Part shown: positions 24,520 to 34,494 of the stretch, one piece after another | Layout: each line of letters starts with the position of its first letter | How positions within the stretch are numbered: the stretch's first letter is position 1 | NCBI GenBank assembly: GCA_965602805.1 | Contig: CBFCZK010000001.1 | Location: 372,001-436,000, forward strand | Direction of reading: 5' to 3' | DNA length: 64,000 bases | Source: Thiomicrorhabdus sp965602805 | GTDB taxonomy: Bacteria; Pseudomonadota; Gammaproteobacteria; Thiomicrospirales; Thiomicrospiraceae | Translations under genes and position numbers: made by a program | The notes under the pieces: model-generated | Databases searched by the model: none | The model's input: only the letters and a program-made list of their open reading frames with translations | What the model was told of the DNA's origin: nothing

Positions 24520-25664
24520 TGGAGTTAGTCTCTGAATACTGGAACTATTTAGTCACCCTTTTTGGCGGTCATGCCTGGATTTTATGGGTGGTCTCCATCC
24601 TAACATTGACAGCGATTATTGATGTCATTCAGCGCCGAGTGTTACGGGTGGCTTGTGTTCAGTTTGAGAAGAAAGCCCGTGTTTGGTCGCATAGTTTTAC
24701 CGATGCGGCGAAGTCTCCGGCTTCGTTCTTCATCTGGGTAACGGGTACGGTATTAGCGTTAACAACAATGATGACGCAAGTAAGTCTTTATGTAGAGCTG
24801 ATTGTCTACATTAATAATTTCAAATCAACTATTTTGACACTCTCTTTTGGTTGGTTTGTCATCCGTTTAGTGCAACGTCTTGAGTTGCACTTAAAGGAGT
24901 TTGCGCGAGAGGATGACCGCTTAGATGAAGTGACGGTTGAAGCGCTGGCTAAAATCATTAAGTTATTAGCGTTTATTCTAACGGGTCTATTCTTCTTAAG
25001 TTCTTTTGGCGTCAGTCTAACGGGCTTGATGGCATTTGGGGGTGTCGGTGGTATTGCGATTGGTTTTGCCGCGAAAGACCTTTTAGGCAATGTATTTGGC
25101 GGTTTGATGCTCTATATGGATAAACCTTTTACCGTGGGTGAGTGGATTCGCTCTCCGGATAAGGAGATTGAGGGCACGGTTGAGAAAATAGGTTGGCGTA
25201 TGACCACGGTACGCACCTTTGATAAACGACCGTTGTATATCCCAAATGGTATTTTTGCCAATATTTCGATTGAAAACCCTTCGCGTATGACTAATCGACG
25301 TATTAAAGAGACCATGGGTATTCGTTATGACGATGTCAATAAAATGGGGGACATTATCATCGCGGTTAAAGCGATGTTAAGAGAACATCCTGAGATTGAT
25401 AATAATCAAACATTGATTGTGAACTTTAATCAGTTTGGACCTTCGTCACTGGATTTCTTTATCTATACCTTCACTAAAACTACGAACTGGATTCGATTTC
25501 ATGAGATCAAACAGGATGTCTTGCTAAAAGTCATTGAGATTGTTGAAGCTCAAGGTGCAGAGATGGCCTTTCCGACACGTACGTTACATATTGAAAGTAC
25601 AGCGCCGGACTCTGAGGCTTTGAATGAATTGATTGTCGCTCAAAAAGCCAATTCAGCGAGTTAA
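24519..25664 (+). CDS. MscS-family mechanosensitive channel
   Basis: Inner-membrane small-conductance mechanosensitive channel of 381 residues. About five membrane segments occur (near 20-40, 68-90, 95-120, 148-170 and the pore helix). The pore-lining block is GGVGGIAIGFAAKDLLGNVF, rich in Gly and Ala as in MscS TM3, followed by MLYMDKPFTVGEW and the cytoplasmic beta domain. It is larger than E. coli MscS (286) and more like the YbdG/MscM type. The coupled start with nagZ implies a common transcript, perhaps related to wall or osmotic stress. Confidence 0.92.
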   Translation: MELVSEYWNYLVTLFGGHAWILWVVSILTLTAIIDVIQRRVLRVACVQFEKKARVWSHSFTDAAKSPASFFIWVTGTVLALTTMMTQVSLYVELIVYINNFKSTILTLSFGWFVIRLVQRLELHLKEFAREDDRLDEVTVEALAKIIKLLAFILTGLFFLSSFGVSLTGLMAFGGVGGIAIGFAAKDLLGNVFGGLMLYMDKPFTVGEWIRSPDKEIEGTVEKIGWRMTTVRTFDKRPLYIPNGIFANISIENPSRMTNRRIKETMGIRYDDVNKMGDIIIAVKAMLREHPEIDNNQTLIVNFNQFGPSSLDFFIYTFTKTTNWIRFHEIKQDVLLKVIEIVEAQGAEMAFPTRTLHIESTAPDSEALNELIVAQKANSAS

Positions 25665-25742
25665 GTTAGTTAGGTTAGTTAAACCAGCTAAGCTAAGCGT
25701 TAATCGGTTTTTTGACGCCAGACTTACTGAAGATGAGAATAC

Positions 25743-25781
25743 AAAAAAAGGCCTGTCAGATTTTCTGATAGGCCTTTTTTT
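25743..25781. terminator. Bidirectional intrinsic terminator
   Basis: An 18-bp stem of A-tract plus GGCCTGTCAGA against TCTGATAGGCC plus T-tract, one G-T wobble, 3-nt loop. It separates the converging MscS-type and murB genes. Confidence 0.93.
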
Positions 25782-25805
25782 GTGCACTCTGATAAATGAA
25801 TAGCC

Positions 25806-26828
25806 TTAAAGAATAATGACTTCGGGCTCTAAATGAATACCAAATTTATGGTTTACATCATCTTGTACTAGGTGTGAAAGCTCTTGGATTTCTCTGCCTA
25901 CGGCATTGCCTAGGTTAATAAGAAACAAAGCGTGTTTATCAGAAATTCCTGCTTGGCCGTGTGCTTTGCCTTTCCAGTCACACTGTTCAATTAACCATGC
26001 GGCGGGAATTTTAAAAGAACCATCGAGCATTTTGTGATTAGGGATCTCTGGATATTCGCCCTGAAGTTCTTCAAAGTAGGCCTCATCGATCACCGGGTTT
26101 TTAAAGAAGCTGCCTGCATTTCCTTGATGCTGTGGGTTGGGGATTTTTGATTGTCTAATCGCCACAACCGCATCAAAGACTATTTTGGGTGTTAGTTTCT
26201 TCTTGGGGGTGTCTTTTAAGGCTTCTTTTAGAGGTGCATAGACTAGATTGGCATTGCCGGCGTGCTTTTTTCTAAGTCTAAAAGTGACACGATGAACTAA
26301 TAGCTTATTGATGTATTCTTGTTTAAAAATACTGGTTCGATAGCCGAAATTACATTCTGAATTTCTAAACTCGGTACGTTGACCATCATAAATATTCAAT
26401 GTCTGTACACGTGTAATGCAATCCCGTGCTTCAGAACCATAAGCGCCAATATTTTGCACAGGAGCGGCACCCACTGTGCCAGGAATCAAAGCCAAATTCT
26501 CTAAACCCCACCAGTTATTGTCTACGGTGTACTTAACCAAATCATGCCACTCAACACCAGCACCAACCGAAAGCCAAATTTCATCTTGATCCTCTTTCAT
26601 GACTTTTATCTGTTTGAAAGTACAACGAATAATCACGCCTTCAATGTCATTAGTAAACAATAAGTTACTGCCGTCCCCCATTATTTTCCAAGGGAGAGAT
26701 GCGAGTTTCATATCCGTACGTAAAATCAAAATATCACTTTGTCGATTAATCTCAACATAATATTGGGTTTTAACATCAATATTGAAAGTATTGTGGGGCT
26801 GTAAAGAGTAGTTGGCCTGAATGTGCAT
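25806..26828 (-). CDS. murB: UDP-N-acetylenolpyruvoylglucosamine reductase
   Basis: FAD- and NADPH-dependent second step of UDP-MurNAc synthesis in the cytoplasm. 340 residues from the ATG at 26828; the longer frame to 26888 would overlap the divergent transporter start and adds 20 atypical residues. Seen: the FAD-binding PWKIMGDGSNLLF, GLENLALIPGTVGAAPVQNIGAYG, the catalytic serine region GNAGSFFKNP, and QAGISDKHALFLIN with EPEVIIL at the C-terminus. The length and the YxxxF-type loop indicate the type I (E. coli-like) enzyme. Confidence 0.95.
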   Translation of the reverse strand: MHIQANYSLQPHNTFNIDVKTQYYVEINRQSDILILRTDMKLASLPWKIMGDGSNLLFTNDIEGVIIRCTFKQIKVMKEDQDEIWLSVGAGVEWHDLVKYTVDNNWWGLENLALIPGTVGAAPVQNIGAYGSEARDCITRVQTLNIYDGQRTEFRNSECNFGYRTSIFKQEYINKLLVHRVTFRLRKKHAGNANLVYAPLKEALKDTPKKKLTPKIVFDAVVAIRQSKIPNPQHQGNAGSFFKNPVIDEAYFEELQGEYPEIPNHKMLDGSFKIPAAWLIEQCDWKGKAHGQAGISDKHALFLINLGNAVGREIQELSHLVQDDVNHKFGIHLEPEVIIL

Positions 26829-26840
26829 AGGTGTCTTGTG

Positions 26841-26846
26841 TATAAT
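26841..26846 (+). promoter_or_regulatory. Candidate -10 box for the NSS transporter
   Basis: Consensus TATAAT, 34 bp before the transporter ATG, in the divergent gap with murB. No clear -35 element is visible. An AAGGAAG ribosome binding site follows at about 26870. Confidence 0.35.
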
Positions 26847-26879
26847 TAAATTTGTATTTTTTATTATAAAGGAAGATGG

Positions 26880-28322
26880 ATGAGCCAACTAAAACTTTCT
26901 AAAGATTCATGGTCTTCTCAGACTGTTTTTATTCTCGCAGCCGTCGGTTCTGCGGTTGGGTTAGGGAATATATGGAAGTTTCCTTACATCACCGGTGAAA
27001 ATGGTGGTGGGGCGTTTGTGTTGGTTTACCTAGCGTGTATTTTATTAATTGGCCTGCCTGTACTGATGTCTGAGATTGCTTTAGGTCGCTCTGGAAAAGC
27101 CAACCCTGTGCAAGCGATGGCAAACTTAGCCCGTGAAAACGGGGCCAGTAAGTTGTGGGCCTTGTTAGGCTTTAATGGGGTTTTAGCAGGTGCATTGATT
27201 CTCTCTTTCTATACCGTGATTGCTGGTTGGGCGATTGCTTACTTCTTTCAGAGTTTATTCGGGGCTTTTAACAATATAACGGCTGTTGAAGTTGGAGTGC
27301 ATTTTGATGGTTTGCTGGCGAATCCTTATGAGTTGCTGTTTTGGCATACAGTTATGGCAGTAGTGACTATAGTGATTGTCTCTAAGGGCGTGAAGGGTGG
27401 TTTAGAAAAAGCGGTTAATTTTATGATGCCCGGACTGCTGTTGATTCTATTGGTTTTACTTGGCTATGCGACTACAACCGGTTCTTTTGGACAAAGTTTT
27501 AATTTTTTGTTTTCGGCCGACTTTTCTAAATTGACCTGGGAGTCTGTATTAGCCGCCATGGGGCATGCATTTTTCACCCTAAGCATCGGCTTGGGCACGA
27601 TGATGGTGTATGGCTCTTATCTACCCAAAAAGTATTCCATTGTGAAGGCGAGTCTTTGGATTGTCTTTGCAGATACCGCCGTTGCACTGTTAGCAGGCCT
27701 GGTCATTTTCTCGATTGTGTTTGCCAATGGCTTAGAAGCGGGTTCTGGTCCAGGCTTGTTGTTTCAAACGTTGCCTATCGCATTTGGTCAAATGACGGCA
27801 GGGTGGTTCTTTGGTACGCTCTTCTTTGCATTGGTGGTGATGGCCGCCTTAAGCTCTGCTATTTCTTTAATAGAACCTGTTGTTAGTTGGTTTGATCAAA
27901 ACTGGGGCATTAAAAGAGAAAAAGCGGCTTGGATTTTAGGCTTTATTATTTGGTTCGTTGGGATTGGTACGGTCTTGTCGTTTAATGAGTGGAAAGATAT
28001 TCACTTTTTAGGTGAGCGTACCTTCTTTGATTCTATCGACTTTCTCACGACGAATATTATGTTGCCATTAGGCGGGCTGTTAATGACCGTCTTTGTCGGT
28101 TGGGTGATGAATAAGGAAACCCGAGAGAGTGAAATCGAGTTGTCAGATAATTGGATGCGTTATTTTGTGTTTGATCTACGTTGGGTAGCGCCAGTGGCCG
28201 TGATGGTGGTGTTTGCCTCTAATTTGGTCGCGGTTGACAATGTTTTGGTGATGATTGGGATAACCTTAGCGCTATATGTGATTTATGTCTGGAACGTACA
28301 GAGAAAAACGCAAAAGCTGTAA
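26880..28322 (+). CDS. Neurotransmitter:sodium symporter (NSS/SNF) family transporter
   Basis: Sodium-coupled amino acid transporter of the LeuT fold, 480 residues with about 11 to 12 membrane helices. TM1 carries the family signature AAVGSAVGLGNIWKFPYITGENGGGAF, with the unwound Na+/substrate site. TM6 (HAFFTLSIGLGTMMVYGSY) and TM8 (MAALSSAISLIEP) are also recognisable. The substrate amino acid cannot be predicted reliably. It is a single-gene unit, with a 116-bp convergent gap before the HD-GYP gene. A one-mismatch palindrome (AGCAGGCCTGGT) lies at 27692-27703. Confidence 0.93.
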   Translation: MSQLKLSKDSWSSQTVFILAAVGSAVGLGNIWKFPYITGENGGGAFVLVYLACILLIGLPVLMSEIALGRSGKANPVQAMANLARENGASKLWALLGFNGVLAGALILSFYTVIAGWAIAYFFQSLFGAFNNITAVEVGVHFDGLLANPYELLFWHTVMAVVTIVIVSKGVKGGLEKAVNFMMPGLLLILLVLLGYATTTGSFGQSFNFLFSADFSKLTWESVLAAMGHAFFTLSIGLGTMMVYGSYLPKKYSIVKASLWIVFADTAVALLAGLVIFSIVFANGLEAGSGPGLLFQTLPIAFGQMTAGWFFGTLFFALVVMAALSSAISLIEPVVSWFDQNWGIKREKAAWILGFIIWFVGIGTVLSFNEWKDIHFLGERTFFDSIDFLTTNIMLPLGGLLMTVFVGWVMNKETRESEIELSDNWMRYFVFDLRWVAPVAVMVVFASNLVAVDNVLVMIGITLALYVIYVWNVQRKTQKL

Positions 28323-28438
28323 TGGAAGCTTATCCTATGATTGGTGTCGGGAGTTGTTTTCGGGATTAGCAGGAGAAGACATCAATTGAGACGTTCTTGA
28401 AGGTGCTTAATTGTGCGACATTCGATGGAACAATCCTA

Positions 28439-29482
28439 TTAAGATTGCTCGTTATCTTCTTCAAATTTGGTGAAAATTGTTTTGACCGCATCTCTATTAT
28501 CAATAAATATTTGTGCAAGTTCAGGATCGAAGTGTTGGTTTTTTTCTTGCTCGATTAAGGTCATAGCTTCATCAAACGTCCAAGCTCTTTTATAGGGTCT
28601 AGAAGACGTTAAGGCATCAAAAACATCTGCAATCGCAGTAATTCGGCCATAAAGTGGAATGTCTTTTCCCGAAATTCCCGCAGGATAGCCCTTTCCATTA
28701 TATTTTTCATGGTGTGATATACAGATAATGGCGCCAGCTTTTAAATAGGGGTTTTCAGCTTTGCAGAGTATCTGATAACCAATCTCAGCATGCGTTTTCA
28801 TAATGTTAAACTCATCATCTGTTAATTTACCTGGTTTTAATAAAATAGAATCAGGGATACCGACTTTACCCATGTCGTGTAAAGGTGACGCATAGAAGAT
28901 AACATCAGACTCTTCGGGGCTTAAACCTAATTTATAGGCCAGCATTTTAGAGTAATGTGCAACTCGATTGATGTGGCTACCGGTCTCAGGGTCTTTGTAT
29001 TCTGCAAGGTTTGATAACACGCTGAGGGTTTCATACTCTCTTTGTTGTAAAGATTGGGCAGCGTGGCTAATGTCTTTTTGCAATGAAATGTTGTACGTTT
29101 TTAATGCATTTTGCGTTTGTTTTAATTTATATAGATTGCGTAAACGGTTTTTTAACTCAATTGGTTCAATCGGTTTTGGCAAAAATTCAGTGGCACCGGC
29201 TTGTAAGGCTTTTATTTTGATGCCCTGAGTATCTGCAGCAGCGGTTATCATAATAATGATGGCAGAAGGGTGTAGAGTATGAAAATGCTCGATGAATTCA
29301 ATACCATCCATTTTTGGCATCATGTAATCCACCAGTAATACATCGATATCAGGTGTTTCTTTAGCATGTTCTAACGCCACTAAGGGGTCTAGAAAGGTTA
29401 AAAATTCCGACTCCATATCTTCTAGAATCGCTTCGAGTAGCGCCAGGTTTATTTCATTATCATCAACAGCGATTACTTTCAT
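28439..29482 (-). CDS. HD-GYP response regulator (c-di-GMP phosphodiesterase)
   Basis: 347 residues from the ATG at 29482, which has an AAAGGAAA site upstream; a longer frame would run back into the kinase gene. An N-terminal receiver domain (1-120) has phospho-acceptor Asp52 in LLVDYMMPKMDG. After a helical linker, an HD-GYP domain (about 145-345) carries H202-D203 (HDMGK) and HHEKYNGKGYP, the intact catalytic set that cleaves c-di-GMP. It starts 19 bp after the FIST hybrid kinase, so the kinase, whose last domain is an Hpt, is its likely phospho-donor. Confidence 0.93.
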   Translation of the reverse strand: MKVIAVDDNEINLALLEAILEDMESEFLTFLDPLVALEHAKETPDIDVLLVDYMMPKMDGIEFIEHFHTLHPSAIIIMITAAADTQGIKIKALQAGATEFLPKPIEPIELKNRLRNLYKLKQTQNALKTYNISLQKDISHAAQSLQQREYETLSVLSNLAEYKDPETGSHINRVAHYSKMLAYKLGLSPEESDVIFYASPLHDMGKVGIPDSILLKPGKLTDDEFNIMKTHAEIGYQILCKAENPYLKAGAIICISHHEKYNGKGYPAGISGKDIPLYGRITAIADVFDALTSSRPYKRAWTFDEAMTLIEQEKNQHFDPELAQIFIDNRDAVKTIFTKFEEDNEQS

Positions 29483-29501
29483 GGAGTTTCCTTTACTGAT
29501 A

Positions 29502-32500
29502 TTAACCAAGGGTCGTTTTGAATTGTTTGCACAGTCTACTATACGATTGGTACTGGACTTTAATATCTTCAATTGAAGATTCAACTGCAGATAAGTGTTC
29601 TATTACTCTAATCGAATCTGCAATGTTTTCAATCCTTAGGTTGGATAAAGCGCCATATAGGTCATGACTTAACTTATGAAGTGCAGCAAAATCTGAGTCT
29701 TCAAGGGCTTGCTCAATTAATGGTGCTTTAGAATCCATCTGCCCAACCATTTTCACCAATAATTTTGTGTAAATCTGATCTGGCAGCCCTAAAGCTTTAG
29801 CAGCAGAATATTGATCAAAGCTAACGAGTGGAGTCATGACTACTGGCATGTTTCGACTTGGCTTGGCCAGTGTTCGTAGCATGAACTCTAGCTTACTAAT
29901 TTCGAGTGGTTTAGCTAAGTGATCAATAAACCCCAAGGTTTTATACTTGATTATTTGGTCAGGCAGTACATTGGCGGTGAGCGCAATAATAGGGCATGGC
30001 TTAAGGTTTTTCTCTCTTTCATAGGACTGTATATGGGTAATTGCTTCCTCGCCACCCATTTTTGGCATATTGATGTCCATGAGGACCACATCGTAGTGAC
30101 TGTTTTTGAATTTCTCAATGGCTTCTAGGCCATTATTGGCAATATCAAAGTTAATATCAAGGCCATTAAAAACTTCAGTCATCAGTATTTGGTTGACTTC
30201 GTTATCTTCAACTATAAGTACTTTACCATTAAAGCTTTCATCACCCTGTGTAATGCTCGCTTTGGAGTGACTTACAATATATTCGACTAATAAGTTATAA
30301 ACCAAAGATGGATTTTGTGTAACGTTGAGTATCTCCTCCACATTTGGTTTGGATCGCAGTGCGGTAGGGGCTGGTGTGAAAAAGATATATAAGGTCGAAG
30401 GGTCAAATGTATGAGCGACTTGATTAAAAGTATCGATAGAGCAAACAAAGATTATGTCATAGGTGCCCACGGCTGTCGAACACTCAGACTCACAGGTTTT
30501 GTAAGCTTCAAAAGGCACTCCGTACCGGTGTAAAAAGCTAAATAATTCTGGGGTTTGAGTTGTGGAAGTGTTAAATATGCCTACTCTTAACGAACGAAGC
30601 GCCTCTGCTAAGGTTTTCTCAGGTTGACAGATTTCTAACGGCAGGACAAAGAAAAAGTTTGACCCCTTATTCTCTTCGGATTGTAGTTCAATTTGATTGC
30701 CCCCCATGCTATTGACCAGTTGTGATGCAATGCTTAGGCCTAAACCGGTGCCACCATAATCTCGTGTGGTTGATGAGCTGGCCTGTTTAAAACTTTCGAA
30801 AATAAGTCCTTGCTTGTCTGCTGGGATGCCTATTCCCGTATCTTGTATAGAAAAACAAATATGAGCGTTTATTTCAGTTATCGACGTTGGATAAACACTG
30901 ACTCTAACCTGACCTGCGTTTGGCGTAAACTTTATGGCATTTGAAATTAAGTTGGTTAAAACCTGGTGTAAACGTAGACGATCATAGCTTAAACAGTCGG
31001 GCAGTTTCGGAGATAATTCAATGATAAAGTTAATTTCTTTGTTATTGGCTGATGGGATAAATATCTGGAGAACTGAATCCAAATCACTCCTTATTATATT
31101 GGCTTGGTTAACTAAAATAACTTCACCACGCTGTATTTTAGAGATATCTAAAATATCATTCACCACGGCAAGTAGGTGCTGAGTACTCGATTCAAGTACA
31201 TCAACGTATTTCTGCTGTTTGGGTTGTAACTCCGTTGAGGCCAGAAGGGATGTAAAACCAAGGATACCATTCAAAGGTGTTCTCAATTCATGGCTCATAT
31301 TCGCTAAGAAATCTGCTTGAATTTTTTCTGCTTTTAAAGCCTTATTACGGGCTTCCTCTAAGGTTGTGATATCAACGAAATTACTGACGAAAAAAACCGA
31401 ATTATCAGAAAGAGTTGATATATAAACTGCAAATGTGTGCAGTTCACCCGCTGCCGAAGGCATAAGCACTTTATGCTCTGCCTCTGGGTTCTCTAAGGCA
31501 TATTGAAACCACGGAATACCATTCATCGTTTTTTGTAAAAACGCCTCGCCTGGTTGAAATGTGTTAGAAATAGTGCCATACCGAGCATGAAATTCACCAA
31601 GGGTTTTACAGCCTAAAAACTCTAAAGACGAGTGATTGGCATCAACGACTTTTCTGCTAAGTTTATTTGTCATAAGCACGAGGCTTTTTTGGTTATCTAG
31701 AATAAGTCGAGTTTTAGATTGTTCATTGATAATGACTTGTTTTTGGCGCTCTTGCTCAGTAATGTCTTGACGAAGACTTAGGTATTCAGTTACTTGACCA
31801 TCAATATTGGCAATGGGTGCAATGGTGGTGTTGACGATATAGGTATCACCATTTTTGGCACGGTTTTGAATCGTCCCTGTCCATATTTTATTTGACTGAA
31901 TAGTGCTCCATAGATCTTTAAATATACTTTCTGGGGTGTCTGGATGTCGAACCAGATTATGATTGTTACCGATGAGTTCATCTGCGCTATAACCACTGAT
32001 GTTTTCGAAATTTTCATTCACAAAAGTGATGTTGCCGTAGGGATCTGTTTTAGACATGATAAATGCTTTACTGATGGCGGCATCGTACTGCTTATGAATC
32101 CTAAGGGTCTTCAGATTTTCTTTGATTTGAAGCTCTAGCTCTTGGCTAGTGACATTAACCAAGTGGATAAGCGTATCGTTAGAGATATTCTTTCGCAAGG
32201 TTTCAGGAGAGGGAGCTAATTCTGCCGTCACTTTGCTATTGTCTGAAAACGGGGATTCTGATAGCCCCAGAACCGTACTGGTGACATTGAGTAGGGTGTT
32301 ATTGCATGAGTGCTGATTGCTGTTATTGAAGTGGTAGACTTCGCCATAGGTGAAAAATCCAGAGACACTGGTGATCTCATTAATAGGCGTAAATTCATCT
32401 TCTAATTGTTTACCTAAGAATGCCTTTCGAGCGGTACATGAATAGAGGAAGATTGACTCTGCACCTTGTGCTTGCATCGTTTTTTTCATATCACTTCTTG

Positions 32501-33401
32501 CCGCAATGAGGCTGTTTGTATTGGCGACAGCAAAGCGTACCAATTCACCCTTTTCGATGTTACCTGCAAATTGGATTGAACCATCTACATAATCATAAAT
32601 CATTGAGCGGGCAACGGGGATTTCATAGCCTTGAATGATAAGTGGGAACTCAATGGTACTATCAGGCATGTGGTCTACTACATTTTTGCCTAGATATTGT
32701 TCATAAACATCTTTAATAGGAAGGTGATTGATTTCATACACTCGACCATGCTCAGAGCGCGTAATTTCTAATGTTGGCCCAAGTTCTTGCCAGCTGAGGT
32801 TGTAACTATTAAAAGCTCTGAGCTCAGTGCCATTCAGTGAGACAGCCACAACGCCGTTATTGAATACATGATTCTGATGGAACTGCCATGTCCTTTGGAA
32901 GCGGTTGTCATCAGCTGCCATTCCACCCGCTAATAGCGGATTGGATTGTGGTATTGTCGAGAAGCCTTTTATCAAGAGCTCACCATTGATGGTGAGGCCA
33001 TCCGCAAATATAATCGCTGCTTGAGTATCGTCTTCAATAACATGTCGAGCAATCTCTTGCCCCATCTCAAAGTGATTCTCATAGCCTGACAAATAAGCGT
33101 TTTTTAGCGTGCTTTTTTCAAAGAGGGTGGTTGCAACGACGGTGGCGTTGTCATACATCTTACCGTCAAGTATTTCGCCCGCAGTGGTGCAGCCTATAAT
33201 GACCGCTTCTTTTGGAAATATATTGTTAATGCAATCGATGGTCTTGTGAATAGCGTCGACATCATCACTGCCGATGAAGACTTGTACTAAGACTGATTTA
33301 TATGAATGGGTCTCTAATAGTGAGTGGATAGCGTGTTCAAAATGTTCTTTTTCAGATAAAGAGAAAATTAAGTTTTTAGTCAGCATTTTAAATGTACCCA
33401 T
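29502..33401 (-). CDS. FIST-domain hybrid sensor histidine kinase
   Basis: A 1299-residue multidomain kinase with no membrane segment. Order: FIST N and C sensor domains (about 10-385), a coiled linker, PAS (about 440-550), a second PAS-like unit (about 560-680), HisKA with His704 in MSHELRTP, HATPase (about 800-925; N box NLISNAIKF, G boxes DTGIGIP and GGTGLGLSI), a degenerate receiver-like segment (about 935-1050), a true receiver (about 1060-1180; Asp1109 in LMDINMPKMGG) and a C-terminal Hpt (His1246 in SHDLYG). FIST domains are thought to sense small ligands such as amino acids. This is a complete intramolecular phosphorelay, likely feeding the HD-GYP protein encoded next. The start (33401 or the ATG at 33386) is uncertain. 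Confidence 0.93.
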   Translation of the reverse strand: MGTFKMLTKNLIFSLSEKEHFEHAIHSLLETHSYKSVLVQVFIGSDDVDAIHKTIDCINNIFPKEAVIIGCTTAGEILDGKMYDNATVVATTLFEKSTLKNAYLSGYENHFEMGQEIARHVIEDDTQAAIIFADGLTINGELLIKGFSTIPQSNPLLAGGMAADDNRFQRTWQFHQNHVFNNGVVAVSLNGTELRAFNSYNLSWQELGPTLEITRSEHGRVYEINHLPIKDVYEQYLGKNVVDHMPDSTIEFPLIIQGYEIPVARSMIYDYVDGSIQFAGNIEKGELVRFAVANTNSLIAARSDMKKTMQAQGAESIFLYSCTARKAFLGKQLEDEFTPINEITSVSGFFTYGEVYHFNNSNQHSCNNTLLNVTSTVLGLSESPFSDNSKVTAELAPSPETLRKNISNDTLIHLVNVTSQELELQIKENLKTLRIHKQYDAAISKAFIMSKTDPYGNITFVNENFENISGYSADELIGNNHNLVRHPDTPESIFKDLWSTIQSNKIWTGTIQNRAKNGDTYIVNTTIAPIANIDGQVTEYLSLRQDITEQERQKQVIINEQSKTRLILDNQKSLVLMTNKLSRKVVDANHSSLEFLGCKTLGEFHARYGTISNTFQPGEAFLQKTMNGIPWFQYALENPEAEHKVLMPSAAGELHTFAVYISTLSDNSVFFVSNFVDITTLEEARNKALKAEKIQADFLANMSHELRTPLNGILGFTSLLASTELQPKQQKYVDVLESSTQHLLAVVNDILDISKIQRGEVILVNQANIIRSDLDSVLQIFIPSANNKEINFIIELSPKLPDCLSYDRLRLHQVLTNLISNAIKFTPNAGQVRVSVYPTSITEINAHICFSIQDTGIGIPADKQGLIFESFKQASSSTTRDYGGTGLGLSIASQLVNSMGGNQIELQSEENKGSNFFFVLPLEICQPEKTLAEALRSLRVGIFNTSTTQTPELFSFLHRYGVPFEAYKTCESECSTAVGTYDIIFVCSIDTFNQVAHTFDPSTLYIFFTPAPTALRSKPNVEEILNVTQNPSLVYNLLVEYIVSHSKASITQGDESFNGKVLIVEDNEVNQILMTEVFNGLDINFDIANNGLEAIEKFKNSHYDVVLMDINMPKMGGEEAITHIQSYEREKNLKPCPIIALTANVLPDQIIKYKTLGFIDHLAKPLEISKLEFMLRTLAKPSRNMPVVMTPLVSFDQYSAAKALGLPDQIYTKLLVKMVGQMDSKAPLIEQALEDSDFAALHKLSHDLYGALSNLRIENIADSIRVIEHLSAVESSIEDIKVQYQSYSRLCKQFKTTLG

Positions 33402-33541
33402 ACAGATTTAAAGATTTTCTAACTTTAGCAGTTATCGATCTTGATTTCATTGTTTTTTTAGGGGGTGTCTAGGACTAGATAGGAGATGTCTCAACGCATT
33501 TTAGGTAAGCTTTGTAAATGAGTTGAGAGGGTAGGTTGAAT

Positions 33542-34069
33542 TTAATAAGTGGCCGTATATTGGTTCTGAACCAAACGGTGCATTTCCAAATACTTATTAT
33601 TAATCTTACGTTGGATTTGGTGAGAGTAGCGTAGGATAGAGCGCATCACGTGATAGGTTAAAAGCGGGTGTTGCTCTACAAGCCCTTCAAAAGCACTTTT
33701 CTGTAACATTAAGACTTGGGATTCTGTTTTTGAAACCAAGCGCATGGTGTGTGCTTCATTATCGACAAAACTTAATTCACCCGTCATCGAACCTGGTTTT
33801 AGGGTATCGATCGAGATTGAGTTTTCAGAGCCAATCATTTTAAGGACTTCAAGTTTACCTGAGATTAATATGTACAACGTTTCATCAGTCGTACCTTCCT
33901 TAAAAAGAATTTCATCCTTTGTTAAACTTTTCTGAGTAATGATTTTAACCAGTAATTCGCACTCTTCTGAGGTTAAATCTTGTCCTAATACGGTGTTGGC
34001 GATTAACTGTGCTGTTGGCATGCGATTCCTTTTGAGTGTGTGTAAGTTGCTAAATAGTGTTGAATTCAT
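33542..34069 (-). CDS. Cyclic-nucleotide-binding-domain protein without DNA-binding domain
   Basis: 175 residues with one CNMP/CRP-type beta-roll (about 35-150): EILFKEGTTDETLYILISGKLEVL, then GSMTGELSFVDNEAHTMRLVS in the phosphate-binding cassette. No helix-turn-helix follows, only a helical tail, so it is not a transcription factor of the Crp type. The usual Arg of the cAMP phosphate-binding cassette is not obvious at its normal place, so ligand binding is uncertain. It is the first gene, on the same strand, of a set with the FIST kinase (140-bp gap) and HD-GYP regulator. Confidence 0.85.
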   Translation of the reverse strand: MNSTLFSNLHTLKRNRMPTAQLIANTVLGQDLTSEECELLVKIITQKSLTKDEILFKEGTTDETLYILISGKLEVLKMIGSENSISIDTLKPGSMTGELSFVDNEAHTMRLVSKTESQVLMLQKSAFEGLVEQHPLLTYHVMRSILRYSHQIQRKINNKYLEMHRLVQNQYTATY

Positions 34070-34204
34070 TTTACCCGCCCAATAGTAGAAATACTAGGCA
34101 AATATAAGTCATGACTTATATTGATGCGGGGGATCGGATTCCAACAAAGGCATGGGGCTTATCATTGCGGTTTAACCGAGGACTGATAGCGTGTGGCGAT
34201 CGGT

Positions 34205-34456
34205 TTATCCGACTTGATCCAAACGCTCGATGGGATAGAAAGTATCAAAAATAAAGCCCATGCCGTACAGGAATATAAAAATCAATACGAATACGATGAT
34301 GATAGAACGCGCCGTTTTATTTTCAATGAACTTTTCACGCCATTTTTCCTGGCGAATATACGGCCATACTAAATAGATAAATAGACCCACCGCGAACAAT
34401 TGCACGGCGATGAGCATGTATTGAATGTAGTCGGGTAAATCGGTTTCTGTGATCAT
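34205..34456 (-). CDS. Small two-helix membrane protein, unknown
   Basis: 83 residues with two hydrophobic segments (about 13-32 and 49-69) separated by a basic, Arg/Lys-rich loop. No known family recognised. The end lies 38 bp upstream of dapE on the same strand, but it is transcribed after dapE, so it may belong to that operon. A real gene is likely because the frame is clean and the topology sensible. Confidence 0.65.
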   Translation of the reverse strand: MITETDLPDYIQYMLIAVQLFAVGLFIYLVWPYIRQEKWREKFIENKTARSIIIVFVLIFIFLYGMGFIFDTFYPIERLDQVG

Positions 34457-34494
34457 CTTAAATGACTCATCTTTAATGGATACCTAGTTTTTAG

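Noticed and set aside
33542..34069. Crp/Fnr transcription factor
   Set aside because: The chain stops after the cyclic-nucleotide domain and one helix; there is no helix-turn-helix.
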